A stretch of 57,500 bases of DNA from Paenibacillus swuensis (lineage in GTDB: Bacteria; Bacillota; Bacilli; Paenibacillales; DY6), in the NCBI RefSeq assembly GCF_001644605.1, contig NZ_CP011388.1, positions 80,001-137,500 of the forward strand, read 5' to 3'. This document shows positions 17,816 to 31,993 of this stretch, in pieces (within the stretch, counting starts at the first letter, position 1; each line of letters begins with the position of its first letter). Made by a program: the position numbers and the translations under genes. Under the pieces are notes generated by a model. The model had not been told where the DNA came from, ran no database searches, and worked only from the letters and a program-made list of their open reading frames with translations.

Positions 17816-19234
17816 TTATTGCTCCGGCCGAACCATATTGAAACCCGTTTTGTAATCATCGAGTGAAGTACTCACCTGATATACTCTTGCCTGATCCGTA
17901 TAGTTGGTACGCTGTAATGTGCTGTTACTCCAGTATTGTCCGAAGGTGAAGTTGGGCGCCTTCACATCTATTCCTGCCAAGGAGCTGCTGTCCTGATATT
18001 TGTCAAACCATGTACTTCCATAGTAATTCAGGACTTGTTTATATCCGCCGCCATCTTCTGCCATCCAGATCTTAATAAACCCATCCGTGGTATGCCTGAA
18101 TTTTGCATGTATGACAATGTCCGTCCATACACCCTTTTTAATGGGGATGAGAGTAAATTCTTTGTTGATCAGGCCTGCGCATGAAGCTTTCGCGGGGTCC
18201 TGATGCTGTAGCGAATATCTCCAATTCCCTTCCCAGAGTGTTAGGTGATGACCGGATCCCCCATGCCCTGACATTTCACAATTCGGCTTGGTAGCAGGGG
18301 CCGTTGTAATATTACTGAACCGCAATTGGCCAACGATTTGCCTCAGGGTATCCGTAAAGGTTCCATCATCCGGAATAAAGTAGGAAAGGCCATAGTAATA
18401 GCTGTTCGTCTTGGCATCGTACTTAGTCCAGTCATCATCAATCTCGGCACGTTTCGGATCCCCTGATGTAACATGCTTAAAGGAACTTGTCCCTCTCCTA
18501 ACCGGATTGGACACATTTGTAATGGAACTGGTGCCCTGAATAACTGTTTTGAATGTTCCAAGATTGTCTAGCGCATACTCGATTATGGTACCACTTGGCG
18601 TACTCATACCTATAATCCGCACATCATCGAAGCAGCTGCTGCCGTATACAGAGAGCAGCCCTGCCTTACCGCTCGTAAAGGCAGTATCCTGCACCTCAAG
18701 TTCAAGCTTGCCATCCACATAAAAACGGATCGTGCTGCCGTTCATTTCGGCACGGAAAGTGTACCATTTATTCGTATTAAAGGTAAATGCCTTGCTCTGC
18801 AGAATAGTCAGGTTAGAATTATTTTTTTTCTTAATCCGAAGCTCGCCTGGTGCTTCATAAGTAAACATGTAGTAGTTATCCGCATCCGTATATCTGCCCA
18901 TCAGTCCGACGGATTGAGTGGTGGGATCCCCCCAATAGTTGACTCTCACCTTGGATTCTACAGAATAGTTGGACCATGTGGATTCCCCCGCTACTACCCT
19001 GGCTAGTGAGGTGCTATAACCCGCCCCGTAGGTTTGGGTCCCTTCGCTTGTGATAAACCAAGTACCGCTAACCGTAGTAAATTCGTTTGCCACTCCATTC
19101 TCGAAGCTCTCCCAATGAGGCAGTGCCAAGGCAGCTTGGGCGCTTGGAGTGCCGAAGAGTCCACCAGTTGTCATGAAAGACAGTGCCACGACTAAACATA
19201 ATGTCAATAATTTCTTGTTAAAAAGTGATCCCAT
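17816..19234 (-). CDS. Secreted polysaccharide lyase, PL20/heparin-lyase-like with N-terminal LamG-type module
   Basis: 472 residues. A signal peptide ends at about AQA-A (residue 35). Residues 36-211 look like a LamG/CBM66-type beta-sandwich (DNYYMFTYEAPGELRIKKK, KWYTFRAEMNGSTIRFYVDG). Residues about 212-472 resemble the jelly-roll of PF14099 lyases (glucuronan lyase PL20 or heparin lyase I type), with RRGTSSFKHVTSGDPKRAEI, LTLWEGNWRYSL, GVWTDIVIHAKF and QARVYQVSTS. It would cut uronic acid polymers outside the cell and yield unsaturated ends that GH88 removes. GGAG lies 10 bases before ATG 19234 and a perfect cre site lies 27 bp further up. The substrate cannot be fixed from sequence. Confidence 0.78.
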   Translation of the reverse strand: MGSLFNKKLLTLCLVVALSFMTTGGLFGTPSAQAALALPHWESFENGVANEFTTVSGTWFITSEGTQTYGAGYSTSLARVVAGESTWSNYSVESKVRVNYWGDPTTQSVGLMGRYTDADNYYMFTYEAPGELRIKKKNNSNLTILQSKAFTFNTNKWYTFRAEMNGSTIRFYVDGKLELEVQDTAFTSGKAGLLSVYGSSCFDDVRIIGMSTPSGTIIEYALDNLGTFKTVIQGTSSITNVSNPVRRGTSSFKHVTSGDPKRAEIDDDWTKYDAKTNSYYYGLSYFIPDDGTFTDTLRQIVGQLRFSNITTAPATKPNCEMSGHGGSGHHLTLWEGNWRYSLQHQDPAKASCAGLINKEFTLIPIKKGVWTDIVIHAKFRHTTDGFIKIWMAEDGGGYKQVLNYYGSTWFDKYQDSSSLAGIDVKAPNFTFGQYWSNSTLQRTNYTDQARVYQVSTSLDDYKTGFNMVRPEQ

Positions 19235-19240
19235 ACATTA

Positions 19241-19312
19241 ATCATCTCCAGTTCATTTTCTGTAATCGCTTACAATCTTCTTAAAAACAATTCGATCTCT
19301 GCGATGAAATAG
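19241..19312 (-). CDS. Possible 23-residue leader ORF before the PL20-like gene
   Basis: An ATG directly after GAGGGGGGG on the minus strand opens a short frame (MGSLFHRRDRIVFKKIVSDY then RK) that stops before the lyase start and overlaps the cre site. The spacing from GAGG to ATG is five bases. It may be chance; coordinates are approximate. Confidence 0.22.
19261..19274 (-). promoter_or_regulatory. CcpA cre site, perfect palindrome
   Basis: TGTAATCGCTTACA (minus strand TGTAAGCGATTACA) agrees with the cre consensus at every position. It sits 27-40 bp upstream of the PL20-like lyase start. Confidence 0.78.
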
Positions 19313-19354
19313 GCTACCCATCCCCCCCCTCTATAAACTGGTATTATATGTATA

Positions 19355-19392
19355 CACATGGCAGGACAGCTATTCTGCTATCTTGCCATGTG
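19355..19392 (-). terminator. Hairpin downstream of the giant lyase gene
   Basis: CACATGGCA ... TGCCATGTG arms, continued by AGATAGCAG against AGCTGTC pairing. Near-copy of the hairpin at 17741-17776; the tail is only weakly T-rich. Confidence 0.5.
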
Positions 19393-19422
19393 AGATACAA
19401 TTATGGATTTGCTTGCCGTTTT

Positions 19423-25497
<6,075 letters not shown>

Positions 25498-25513
25498 CTA
25501 ATGATTCATTGCA

Positions 25514-25582
25514 CTAAGATGAGCACGCTTTCACAAATGCGTGTTCGATACAACTGAGATCCGGTTTAAGCAGATCTTTCAT
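25514..25582 (-). CDS. Possible 22-residue leader peptide before the giant lyase
   Basis: GAGGGGAGGG stands just before ATG 25582 and opens a 22-codon frame (MKDLLKPDLSCIEHAFVKAC then SS) that stops 55 bp before the lyase GTG. The cre-like site overlaps its last codons. The ribosome site is stronger than chance would suggest, but there is no other proof of translation. Confidence 0.35.
   Translation of the reverse strand: MKDLLKPDLSCIEHAFVKACSS
25520..25533 (-). promoter_or_regulatory. CcpA cre-like site, 13 of 14
   Basis: Minus strand TGAAAGCGTGCTCA differs from the cre consensus only at position 10. It lies 62 bp before the giant lyase start, downstream of the candidate promoter, where CcpA would act as a roadblock. 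Confidence 0.55.
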
Positions 25583-25609
25583 TGTCCCTCCCCTCTCTTT
25601 ATCATTTTC

Positions 25610-25615
25610 ATTATA
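25610..25615 (-). promoter_or_regulatory. Candidate -10 box of the giant lyase
   Basis: Perfect TATAAT on the minus strand 28 bp before the leader ATG. The -35 region is poor (ACAGGA), as expected for an activator-dependent promoter. The rest of the 25459-25759 gap holds the leader ORF, the cre-like site and the 5' end of the AraC pseudogene; I see no further gene. Confidence 0.4.
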
Positions 25616-25759
25616 GATCTCTTGGTAAAATTTCCTGTTAGAGTATATTTGGAAGAATCAATGAGAATCTTTAGAAGTTGTTCAAGATGAGAGAATTTAC
25701 TTTCCAAAACATGCTATGTTTAGAGTACCAGAAAATCGAGGATACCTTAGGAGAACGAC

Positions 25760-26665
25760 ATGAACGAATTTCCGATATATCCATACAAAGGCGTGCTGGC
25801 GGAGAATTTCCCTTTCAAAATTAGTGTTTGTGAAGGTACCGCAGTGAATACCGTCCTGCACGCTCATGAGCATTTGCAACTCAGTTATGTGATGACAGGC
25901 AGTTGTTTACATTATACGGTGGGCAAAGAATTTAACCTTACCAAAGGTGATTTACTCTCCATCCCTCCCGGTTTGGAGCACAGGCTGTCCAATCGTGAAG
26001 AGTGGCCGATTCAGCTCATTCAAATTGACTTCATGCCCCATTGTATCAGCGAAAACATGAAGGACCTCTCACACATGCACACGTTCATGGACTTTGCGTA
26101 TATTCAGCCTTTTATATCCGAGGAGAATGTGGTACCGAAACTCCATTTTGCAGCACATAAGCAAATTCAGATTGAAGCTCTGATTGGTTCACTAAGAACG
26201 TAATGGGCAGATCAGGAAGAGAACTTTCAACTGGCTATCAAAGCAGAGCTGCTGAAGCTTCTGGTGATGATCGGCAGGGAATATACCCGTCATAAAAAAG
26301 GCAGTGGTGAAAAACAGAAGATTGCTTACCATCACGAGGCATTTCATAAGGCCATTCGTTATATAGATAACCATTATGATAAGGAACTAAGGCTGGAAGA
26401 GCTTGCGGCGCTGTCCCATATGTCCCCTTCTTCATTCAGCAGCATGTTAAAAATGGTAACCGGGTCAAGCTATATAGATTACGTGACGAATCTACGGTTG
26501 AAAAGCGCTGCCAATTTACTTAGGACAACCGATTTGAATGTGACAGAAATCAGCCTGCGAACGGGATACAATCATCTTGGACACTTTACGAAAATGTTCA
26601 AAAGACATACAGGACTCACTCCCGGTGAATACCGAAAACTCCAGAACACATTCACACACTATTGA
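25760..26665 (+). pseudogene. AraC-family regulator pseudogene (copy B of 1159-2067)
   Basis: Aligns over its full length with the regulator at 1159. One codon equivalent to glutamate in LLTEWADQEE is TAA at 26201-26203; the frame is otherwise intact to the natural stop at 26665. The N-terminal 147 residues could be made as a cupin-only fragment. Separately, a downstream in-frame ATG at 26264 with no ribosome site could give the DNA-binding part. Bases 25884-26070 are identical to 1283-1469, whereas the remainder differs at roughly one base in ten. Confidence 0.85.
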
Positions 26666-26674
26666 AACATAAAA

Positions 26675-26698
26675 CGCTCACTTCCTGAGAAGTGAGCG
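26675..26698. terminator. Hairpin between the AraC and GH88 remnants
   Basis: CGCTCACTTC-CTGA-GAAGTGAGCG perfect stem, the counterpart of 2068-2108 but with different outer arms. Confidence 0.6.
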
Positions 26699-26719
26699 CT
26701 CCAATGCTGTCTTACATGA

Positions 26720-27234
26720 CTACCAATATCCTTTACCCTTGCCCAACAACCGCGTAACGGCCTCTGCATAATAATAATCGCCATAAATCAACGAGCAATC
26801 GATATCGGATCCAGCGGGATGGTGCCCGCATGCGTTAACCAGAAGACCTTCGTTGTCAGGCTGTTCCTTCGTGCTGTAATTTTCATATAAACTATTCAAT
26901 GTTTGTGCGGCGAATTGAATATACTGTTCCTTCTCTTCTCCTTCTACATGCTCCGCAAGTTCGAGCAAGGAGGCAGCCGCAATGGCTGCCGCGGACGAGT
27001 CGCGCAAAGCTTCCGAGGGGTTCGGCACAGAGAAATCCCACAATGGAACATAATCCGATTCCACACGGTCTATGTATACCTCCGTCAGCTTCGGGCAAGT
27101 TCAAGGTATTTCTTATCCCTGGTATACTTATAAGCATAAGTATATCCTCCAATCGCCCAAGTTTGACCGCGAGCCCCACAGGAATCATCGGCATAACCTT
27201 GAAACGTTTGGCCGAACTTAGGTTGCCGGTGGAA
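26720..27234 (-). pseudogene. GH88 unsaturated glucuronyl hydrolase, C-terminal remnant
   Basis: Matches the last 170 or so codons of the GH88 gene at 2121-2637. The 114 codons at the 3' end are open (PLWDFSVPNPSEALRDSSAA to LLGKGKGYW). Single-base deletions near 27090 and 27225 break the frame, and homology stops dead at 27234, where AraC sequence begins. The catalytic aspartates lie in the missing part, so no activity is possible. Confidence 0.88.
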
Positions 27235-27663
27235 CTGGTCGTATGGTTACTGCGAAATTCTTGAGATCTTGACGGGGATTACACTACGCTTACTACTCAA
27301 GACCCTGGTAAATTGGACTTGTTCCGTAAGACCTTGGTTTATTTGAATGATAACTGCCATGAACAACTTTCTGCCACCGATGTGGCTCAAATCAGTATGA
27401 TGAGTTACAGCCGTTGTGCCTTCTGGTTTAAACAACTGATGCAAACTTCGCTCACTTCTTACATACTCTTTCTCCGCCTGCGTAAAGCAGAGCAGCTGCT
27501 AATCAGCATGTCCCCAAGTGTGACCGAAATCGCGTTGGAAAGCGGCTTTAATTCACCCAGCTACTTTATCAAGCAGTTTAAACGCGCCAAAGGCATTTCC
27601 CCCCCTATGCAATACCGTAAACAAATGTTGCAGCATACGGTAAAGGAGTCTCATAACAAATAA
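27235..27663 (+). pseudogene. AraC-family regulator, C-terminal remnant (copy B2 of 14997-15917)
   Basis: Aligns with the regulator at 14997 from its codon 166 (LVVWLLR against LVVWMLR) to the stop. A TGA follows nine codons after the junction and no start codon with ribosome site precedes the remainder. The last 110 codons encode a nearly intact DNA-binding domain (SATDVAQISMMSYSRCAFWF, SVTEIALESGFNSPSYFIKQ) with one extra proline in ISPPMQYRK. It is followed by the complete terminator that copy A2 has lost. Confidence 0.86.
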
Positions 27664-27665
27664 AC

Positions 27666-27700
27666 CTCAAGCTCAGCGGCGTTAAGCCGTTGAGCTTGAG
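27666..27700. terminator. Terminator between AraC remnant and ysgA
   Basis: CTCAAGCTCAGCGGC pairs with GCCGTTGAGCTTGAG around a GTTAA loop, followed by CTTTACTT. Only the left arm survives at the homologous position after 15917. Confidence 0.8.
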
Positions 27701-27711
27701 CTTTACTTCAG

Positions 27712-28500
27712 TCAATATGCCCCCCGCTGCCGCATGGCTTCATAGAGCAGGACGGTCGCAGCCATAGCCACATTCAGCGATTCCGCTTCACCGCGCATCG
27801 GAATGATTACACGATCCGTAACGAACGCTTCCGCCTCTGGACTTACCCCAGCCGCTTCGTTCCCTACAATGATCCAGGTAGACGCCTTGAAATCCTGCGC
27901 ATAGAGAGGATGTTCCGCCTGCAGGCTTGTCCCGACTACATTCACACCGGTATCCGCTGCGCGGGGCAACCATTCACTCAGTGCGCCTTCCACAACAGGC
28001 AAATGAAACAAAGAACCCATCGTAGACCGTATCGTCTTGGGATTGTAAACATCCACCGTTCCCTTGCCCAAAAGTACACCTGTTGCGCCCACCGCATCCG
28101 CGGAACGAATGATCGTGCCTAAGTTGCCGGGATCCTGCACACCATCCACGACAATAACGAGAGCCGCTTCTTGTTCATCCAACAAGCACTGGGGCGACAG
28201 CTGCCGCTTCTGCACGATAGCGAATACAGGTTGCGGTGTCTGCGCATCCGTACACCTCGCAATGACCGCGTCCGATGCGGCAATCCACTCTCCGCCTTCG
28301 CCTGCCCAGGGCGCTAACTCTTCCGGGATGCCCCGCTCCAGGGAATAGACTACCGTCTCCACCTCAGCGCCTGACTTCAGAGCTTCAATCACCAGATGAG
28401 TGCCCTCAATCAGGAATTTACCTTGTTGTTCTCTGCCTTTCTTTTGCAACAACTGAACCCAAGCCTTGGCCCGTGTATTCGCAACCGACGTAATTTCCAT
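27712..28500 (-). CDS. ysgA: TrmH/SpoU-family RNA 2'-O-methyltransferase
   Basis: 262 residues. The N-terminal substrate-binding domain has the usual start MEITSVANTRAKAWVQLLQK and KFLIEGTHLVIEAL. The SPOUT catalytic domain carries motif 1 (DPGNLGTIIRSADAVGATGV), motif 2 (WIIVGNEAAGVSPE) and motif 3 (IIPMRGEAESLNVAMAATVL), which forms the trefoil knot for S-adenosylmethionine. It likely methylates a ribose in 23S rRNA. It is divergent from sspI, the same neighbourhood as ysgA in Bacillus, which supports the name. It marks the start of the core chromosome after the accessory block. Confidence 0.87.
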   Translation of the reverse strand: MEITSVANTRAKAWVQLLQKKGREQQGKFLIEGTHLVIEALKSGAEVETVVYSLERGIPEELAPWAGEGGEWIAASDAVIARCTDAQTPQPVFAIVQKRQLSPQCLLDEQEAALVIVVDGVQDPGNLGTIIRSADAVGATGVLLGKGTVDVYNPKTIRSTMGSLFHLPVVEGALSEWLPRAADTGVNVVGTSLQAEHPLYAQDFKASTWIIVGNEAAGVSPEAEAFVTDRVIIPMRGEAESLNVAMAATVLLYEAMRQRGAY

Positions 28501-28648
28501 ATATGCTAAACTCCAGACGTTTTTTTATGCTATAAGTATATCACGATCCTTGTCATTTCCCCAAAAAATTGGTCAGCCGCTTGGATAATTTTCGGAGTTT
28601 ATACACACAGTAAGATGGTGAATATTTGAAGACGGAGGGTTATGGCCG

Positions 28649-28876
28649 ATGATTTTAATTACGTTAAGGCAAGCTGTGTTGCAAAAAGTTCAGGACAAAT
28701 CCAACGAAGACATTCAGGATATGATTAACAATTCGGTGGACGCGAGCGAACAGGCTCTCCCCGGTTTAGGTGTTATGTTCGAAACGATCTGGAAGCATTG
28801 CGGTCCGGAAAAGCAGGCTGAGCTGGTAGGCTTGCTGCAAGAACATATTCCCGCTGCTGCGGAAGTCCATAAATAG
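28649..28876 (+). CDS. sspI: Small acid-soluble spore protein SspI
   Basis: 75 residues. The spacing ITLRQAVLQKV, LPGLGVMFETIWKHCGPEKQ and the leucine-rich end match B. subtilis SspI (about 71 residues, with LPGLGVLFEVIWQH), a minor SASP of the spore core made late under sigma-G. GGAGGG lies nine bases before ATG 28649; an ATG at 28642 is out of frame. Divergent from ysgA, and followed by a terminator shared with the convergent oxidoreductase gene. Confidence 0.9.
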   Translation: MILITLRQAVLQKVQDKSNEDIQDMINNSVDASEQALPGLGVMFETIWKHCGPEKQAELVGLLQEHIPAAAEVHK

Positions 28877-28887
28877 ACAAGCAAAAA

Positions 28888-28936
28888 AAGCGTCCCCAAG
28901 CTCAACGATTCCACGTTGTTCTTGTAAGGGACGCTT
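28888..28936. terminator. Terminator after sspI
   Basis: AAGCGTCCC and GGGACGCTT arms, with T-rich tails on both sides, between convergent genes. Confidence 0.7.
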
Positions 28937-28960
28937 ATTTGAGTTGTTCATCGCTCGTAA

Positions 28961-30073
28961 CTAGTAAAGCACACTGAATCCGCTTCCTGCAGGAATCGCT
29001 TGCGGCTTCTCACAAGTGCTTTCCATTACATAATGCCGGCCTTCCGTCGACGCGTCATGGAAACCGTGCATCGCTTCAAGCACATGATAGGCCATCTCGC
29101 CGTTCGCCCGATGTTGACGCCCGGAACGAATGGCATACGCCAAATCGGCTACCCCGATGCCGCGGTTGTTATCCGTAAATCCGTGAGTCAACGGGATTTC
29201 CGTCCATTCGGAAGAGCCTGCACGCCGCAGCTGTACCTTGCCTCCGAAACTGTTCGGATCGGGAACGCTCAACGTGCCCTCCGTGCCGTAAATTTCAATA
29301 CTCGGTAAACCGCAGCCGGCAGGCGTATCAAAGGAGGTGATAAGCGTACCCACCGCACCGCTTGCGAAATCTAGGACACCCGCAATATGGGTAGGCGTCT
29401 TCACCGCGATTTTCTCGCCATATTTAGGCTGACTTGTAATCGTGCGTTCTTCATGTGTAACTTTCGCTGATCCTGTCACGCGGACAATCGGTCCAAGCAA
29501 TGTCACAAAGGCGGTTAAATAATACGGTCCCATATCAAACATCGGCCCGCCGCCTGCCTGATAATAAAAAGCCGGGTCAGGATGCCAGTTCTCATGACCT
29601 CCGCACATCATGAAACCCGTCGCCGCGACAGGCGCACCGATCTCGCCGTCCTCAATCAACTTACGGCAGGTTTGGATTCCGCCGCCCATAAAGGTTTCGG
29701 GAGCCGAAGCCACACGCAACCCCTTCTCATTCGCCAACGCCAACAAGGCGCGGCCCTCTTCGCGGGTAACGACAATTGGCTTTTCCACATAAACATGCTT
29801 GCCCGCGTTAAGCGCCTTCATACATATGTCGGCATGCGAAGCCGGTATGGTCAGGTTGATAACGATCTCAATGTCCGTATCCGCTAACAACTCATCGACA
29901 CTGTACGCCTTGGGAACGCCGAATTCTTCGGCGCGGGCTTGCGCGCGATTCACATCCAAGTCCGCGCAGGCCACCAAGTCCAAGTTCTCGTATTGCTTAC
30001 AATTTTTGAAATAAATACCGCTAATATTACCGCAACCTATAATACCCACTTTCACCTTATCCAACCGGATCAC
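28961..30073 (-). CDS. Gfo/Idh/MocA-family sugar oxidoreductase
   Basis: About 370 residues. Rossmann motif [13 protein letters not shown], the catalytic E-K-P in [13 protein letters not shown], and the C-terminal substrate domain with [15 protein letters not shown] and [15 protein letters not shown]. The open frame extends to 30232, but it would overlap the ThuA gene. GTG 30073 or TTG 30064 ([10 protein letters not shown]) are the likely starts; neither has a strong ribosome site, so coupling with thuA is possible. The family oxidises sugar hydroxyls with NAD(P). A ThuA partner immediately upstream suggests a 3-keto-glycoside type pathway, as in ThuAB; this is inference. Confidence 0.84.
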   Translation of the reverse strand: MIRLDKVKVGIIGCGNISGIYFKNCKQYENLDLVACADLDVNRAQARAEEFGVPKAYSVDELLADTDIEIVINLTIPASHADICMKALNAGKHVYVEKPIVVTREEGRALLALANEKGLRVASAPETFMGGGIQTCRKLIEDGEIGAPVAATGFMMCGGHENWHPDPAFYYQAGGGPMFDMGPYYLTAFVTLLGPIVRVTGSAKVTHEERTITSQPKYGEKIAVKTPTHIAGVLDFASGAVGTLITSFDTPAGCGLPSIEIYGTEGTLSVPDPNSFGGKVQLRRAGSSEWTEIPLTHGFTDNNRGIGVADLAYAIRSGRQHRANGEMAYHVLEAMHGFHDASTEGRHYVMESTCEKPQAIPAGSGFSVLY

Positions 30074-30108
30074 CGACTCTTTCCATTTAAAATGCCTTTC
30101 ACTGACTC

Positions 30109-30732
30109 TTATCGCGTCGCCCAAAGGAACCCTCTTCGCATCATTTCCAATGTTTCCGGCATACTGACGATGTTCGCCTGATGACCAAGGGAATTGTAGT
30201 ATACCTTGCCTTCGCCGTATTTCTTTGTCCATGCGACAGGCATCTTGACATCCCCGAAGCTGCTGGTTGCCAATACTTCATTCGCCGGGTCCACATGCAT
30301 GTAATATTGCTCCGAGACCACCGTGAAGTCTTCGATTCCTTCAGTCAGCGGATGATTGCGGCTTGTCATTTCAACTTGATACTGGACGCCGTCATTACCC
30401 GGATGGGCTACCCATTGCCCCCCTACCATGTATTGAAATTCGGTTTCATTCCGGAAGGAATCCCCCATGCCTCCGTGACAACCGGCAATGCCAGCACCAT
30501 TCGTTACCGCGTTCAGCAACGGTTTCAGTTGCTCCTGTGTAATGGTGCCCATTGTCCATACCGGAACAAACAGATCAATTTCCGCCAGCTTCGCTTCATC
30601 CAGCAAGCAGTCCAGCGTATCTGAAATCTCAACCTCGAATGAAGCTTCTCTCAGCAGGTTGCCAAAAATTTCAGATACTTCTTTCGGTTGATGACCGTCC
30701 CAACCGCCTTGAAAAATTAACGCTTTCTTCAC
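30109..30732 (-). CDS. ThuA-domain protein
   Basis: 207 residues of the ThuA fold, a glutamine-amidotransferase-like domain ([85 protein letters not shown]). ThuA proteins help break down 3-keto sugars made by Gfo/Idh/MocA partners. The start is GTG 30732 with GGGGAA upstream. It is preceded by a 12-bp repeat array that may be its operator, and followed by the oxidoreductase gene. Confidence 0.84.
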   Translation of the reverse strand: MKKALIFQGGWDGHQPKEVSEIFGNLLREASFEVEISDTLDCLLDEAKLAEIDLFVPVWTMGTITQEQLKPLLNAVTNGAGIAGCHGGMGDSFRNETEFQYMVGGQWVAHPGNDGVQYQVEMTSRNHPLTEGIEDFTVVSEQYYMHVDPANEVLATSSFGDVKMPVAWTKKYGEGKVYYNSLGHQANIVSMPETLEMMRRGFLWATR

Positions 30733-30752
30733 TGTGCTTCCCCGCTTTCGAA

Positions 30753-30788
30753 TTTACGTGTACGTTTACGTGTGCGTTTACGTGTGGG
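30753..30788 (-). repeat. Three tandem 12-bp repeats, candidate LacI-type operator array
   Basis: Three head-to-tail units, TTTACGTGTACG, TTTACGTGTGCG and TTTACGTGTGGG, exactly 12 bp each. The ACGTGTAC core also forms the 22-bp palindrome upstream of the LacI gene. On the minus strand they lie just downstream of a possible -10 (TATTAT, 30792-30797) and before thuA, a repressor-like position. Confidence 0.6.
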
Positions 30789-30816
30789 TTTATAATAAAG
30801 TGCGCCTATCTCAGGT

Positions 30817-31980
30817 TTACATTTCGTCGATTCGCACCCACCGGCGATCATCGATGGACTTGTCGACCGCTTCCAGCACGGCCTGACATTTCACGCCGTC
30901 ATGAAAATTCGGCGAAGGTTGTCTGTCATTCTCCATCGCGTCAAGCAGTTCCACCATCTCATGGATGAAGGTGTGCTCGTAGCCGATCGTATGCCCTGCC
31001 GGCCACCACGCATCCGCATAGGCATGCGCGCCGTCCGTAGCGAGTACACGGCGGAAGCCCTGCACGTCCGCATCGTCACTGGTGAAGTAGACTTGCAGCT
31101 CGTTCATCCGTTCGAAATCAAACTTCACGCTGCCGAGGCTGCCGTTAATTTCGAACGAGTTCGTGCAACGGTGACCCGGAGCGAAACGGGTCGCCTCGAA
31201 GCTGCCAAGCGCGCCATTCGCGAAGCGCGCGAGGAATAAAGTGGCGTCATCCACGGTGACCGGCCCTTTAGGTGCATCTTCGCTGCCCTTGGCGCTGAGT
31301 CCCGACATGGAATCCGCAATCGGCCGCTCCTTGACGAACGTCTCGCTCATGCCGATGACCTCTTCCATGTCGCCGACCAGGAAATGCGCCAAGTCAATCA
31401 GATGCGCCCCCAGGTCGCCGTGCGATCCCGAGCCCGCCACTTCTTTATCCAGCCGCCAGACCAGCGGGAAGTTCGGGTCGACGATCCAATCCTGCAGGAA
31501 CCACGCGCGGAAGTGGTGAATCTTGCCGAGTCGTCCCTCCTCCACCAGCTTCTTCGCCAGCAGAACCGCCGGCGCGAAGCGGTAGTTGAAGCCCACCATG
31601 TGCGTCACGCCCGCTTCTTCCGCCGCCGCGAGCATTTCGCGGGAATCCGCCAGCGTCAGCGCCAGCGGCTTCTCGCAGAACAGATGCTTGCCGGCTTTAG
31701 CGGCGGCAATGGCGATTTCTTTGTGCGCGTTGCTCGGGGCGTTGATATCGATGAGATCGATATCGTCGCGCTCCACGAGCTTGCGCCAGTCGGTTTCGGC
31801 GCTTTCCCAGCCGAACTGCGCGGCCGCGGTTTCCAAGCCTTGCGGGTCTCTGCCGCAGATGGCTTTCATCACGGGCTTAGCCGTGCCCGGGAAGAACATA
31901 GGAAGGGTGCGGTATGCGTTGCTGTGTGCCTTACCCATAAATTTGTAACCGATCATACCGATACGAATAGATTTAGCCAT
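30817..31980 (-). CDS. Gfo/Idh/MocA-family sugar oxidoreductase
   Basis: 387 residues. Rossmann motif IGMIGYKFMGKAHSNAY, E-K-P in GKHLFCEKPLALT, and the substrate-domain signature SGSHGDLGAHLIDLAHFLVG with the conserved Asp/His pair, plus YEHTFIHEMVELLDAM. It resembles the IolG/dehydrogenase-like proteins common in Paenibacillus sugar operons. AAAGGAGG precedes ATG 31980. Only 13 bp separate it from the LacI gene upstream, so both are likely cotranscribed. Confidence 0.87.
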   Translation of the reverse strand: MAKSIRIGMIGYKFMGKAHSNAYRTLPMFFPGTAKPVMKAICGRDPQGLETAAAQFGWESAETDWRKLVERDDIDLIDINAPSNAHKEIAIAAAKAGKHLFCEKPLALTLADSREMLAAAEEAGVTHMVGFNYRFAPAVLLAKKLVEEGRLGKIHHFRAWFLQDWIVDPNFPLVWRLDKEVAGSGSHGDLGAHLIDLAHFLVGDMEEVIGMSETFVKERPIADSMSGLSAKGSEDAPKGPVTVDDATLFLARFANGALGSFEATRFAPGHRCTNSFEINGSLGSVKFDFERMNELQVYFTSDDADVQGFRRVLATDGAHAYADAWWPAGHTIGYEHTFIHEMVELLDAMENDRQPSPNFHDGVKCQAVLEAVDKSIDDRRWVRIDEM

Positions 31981-31993
31981 AATAAATCCTCCT

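Noticed and set aside
30753-30788. Short tandem repeats as a CRISPR array
   Set aside because: Units are 12 bp with no spacers and no cas genes nearby.
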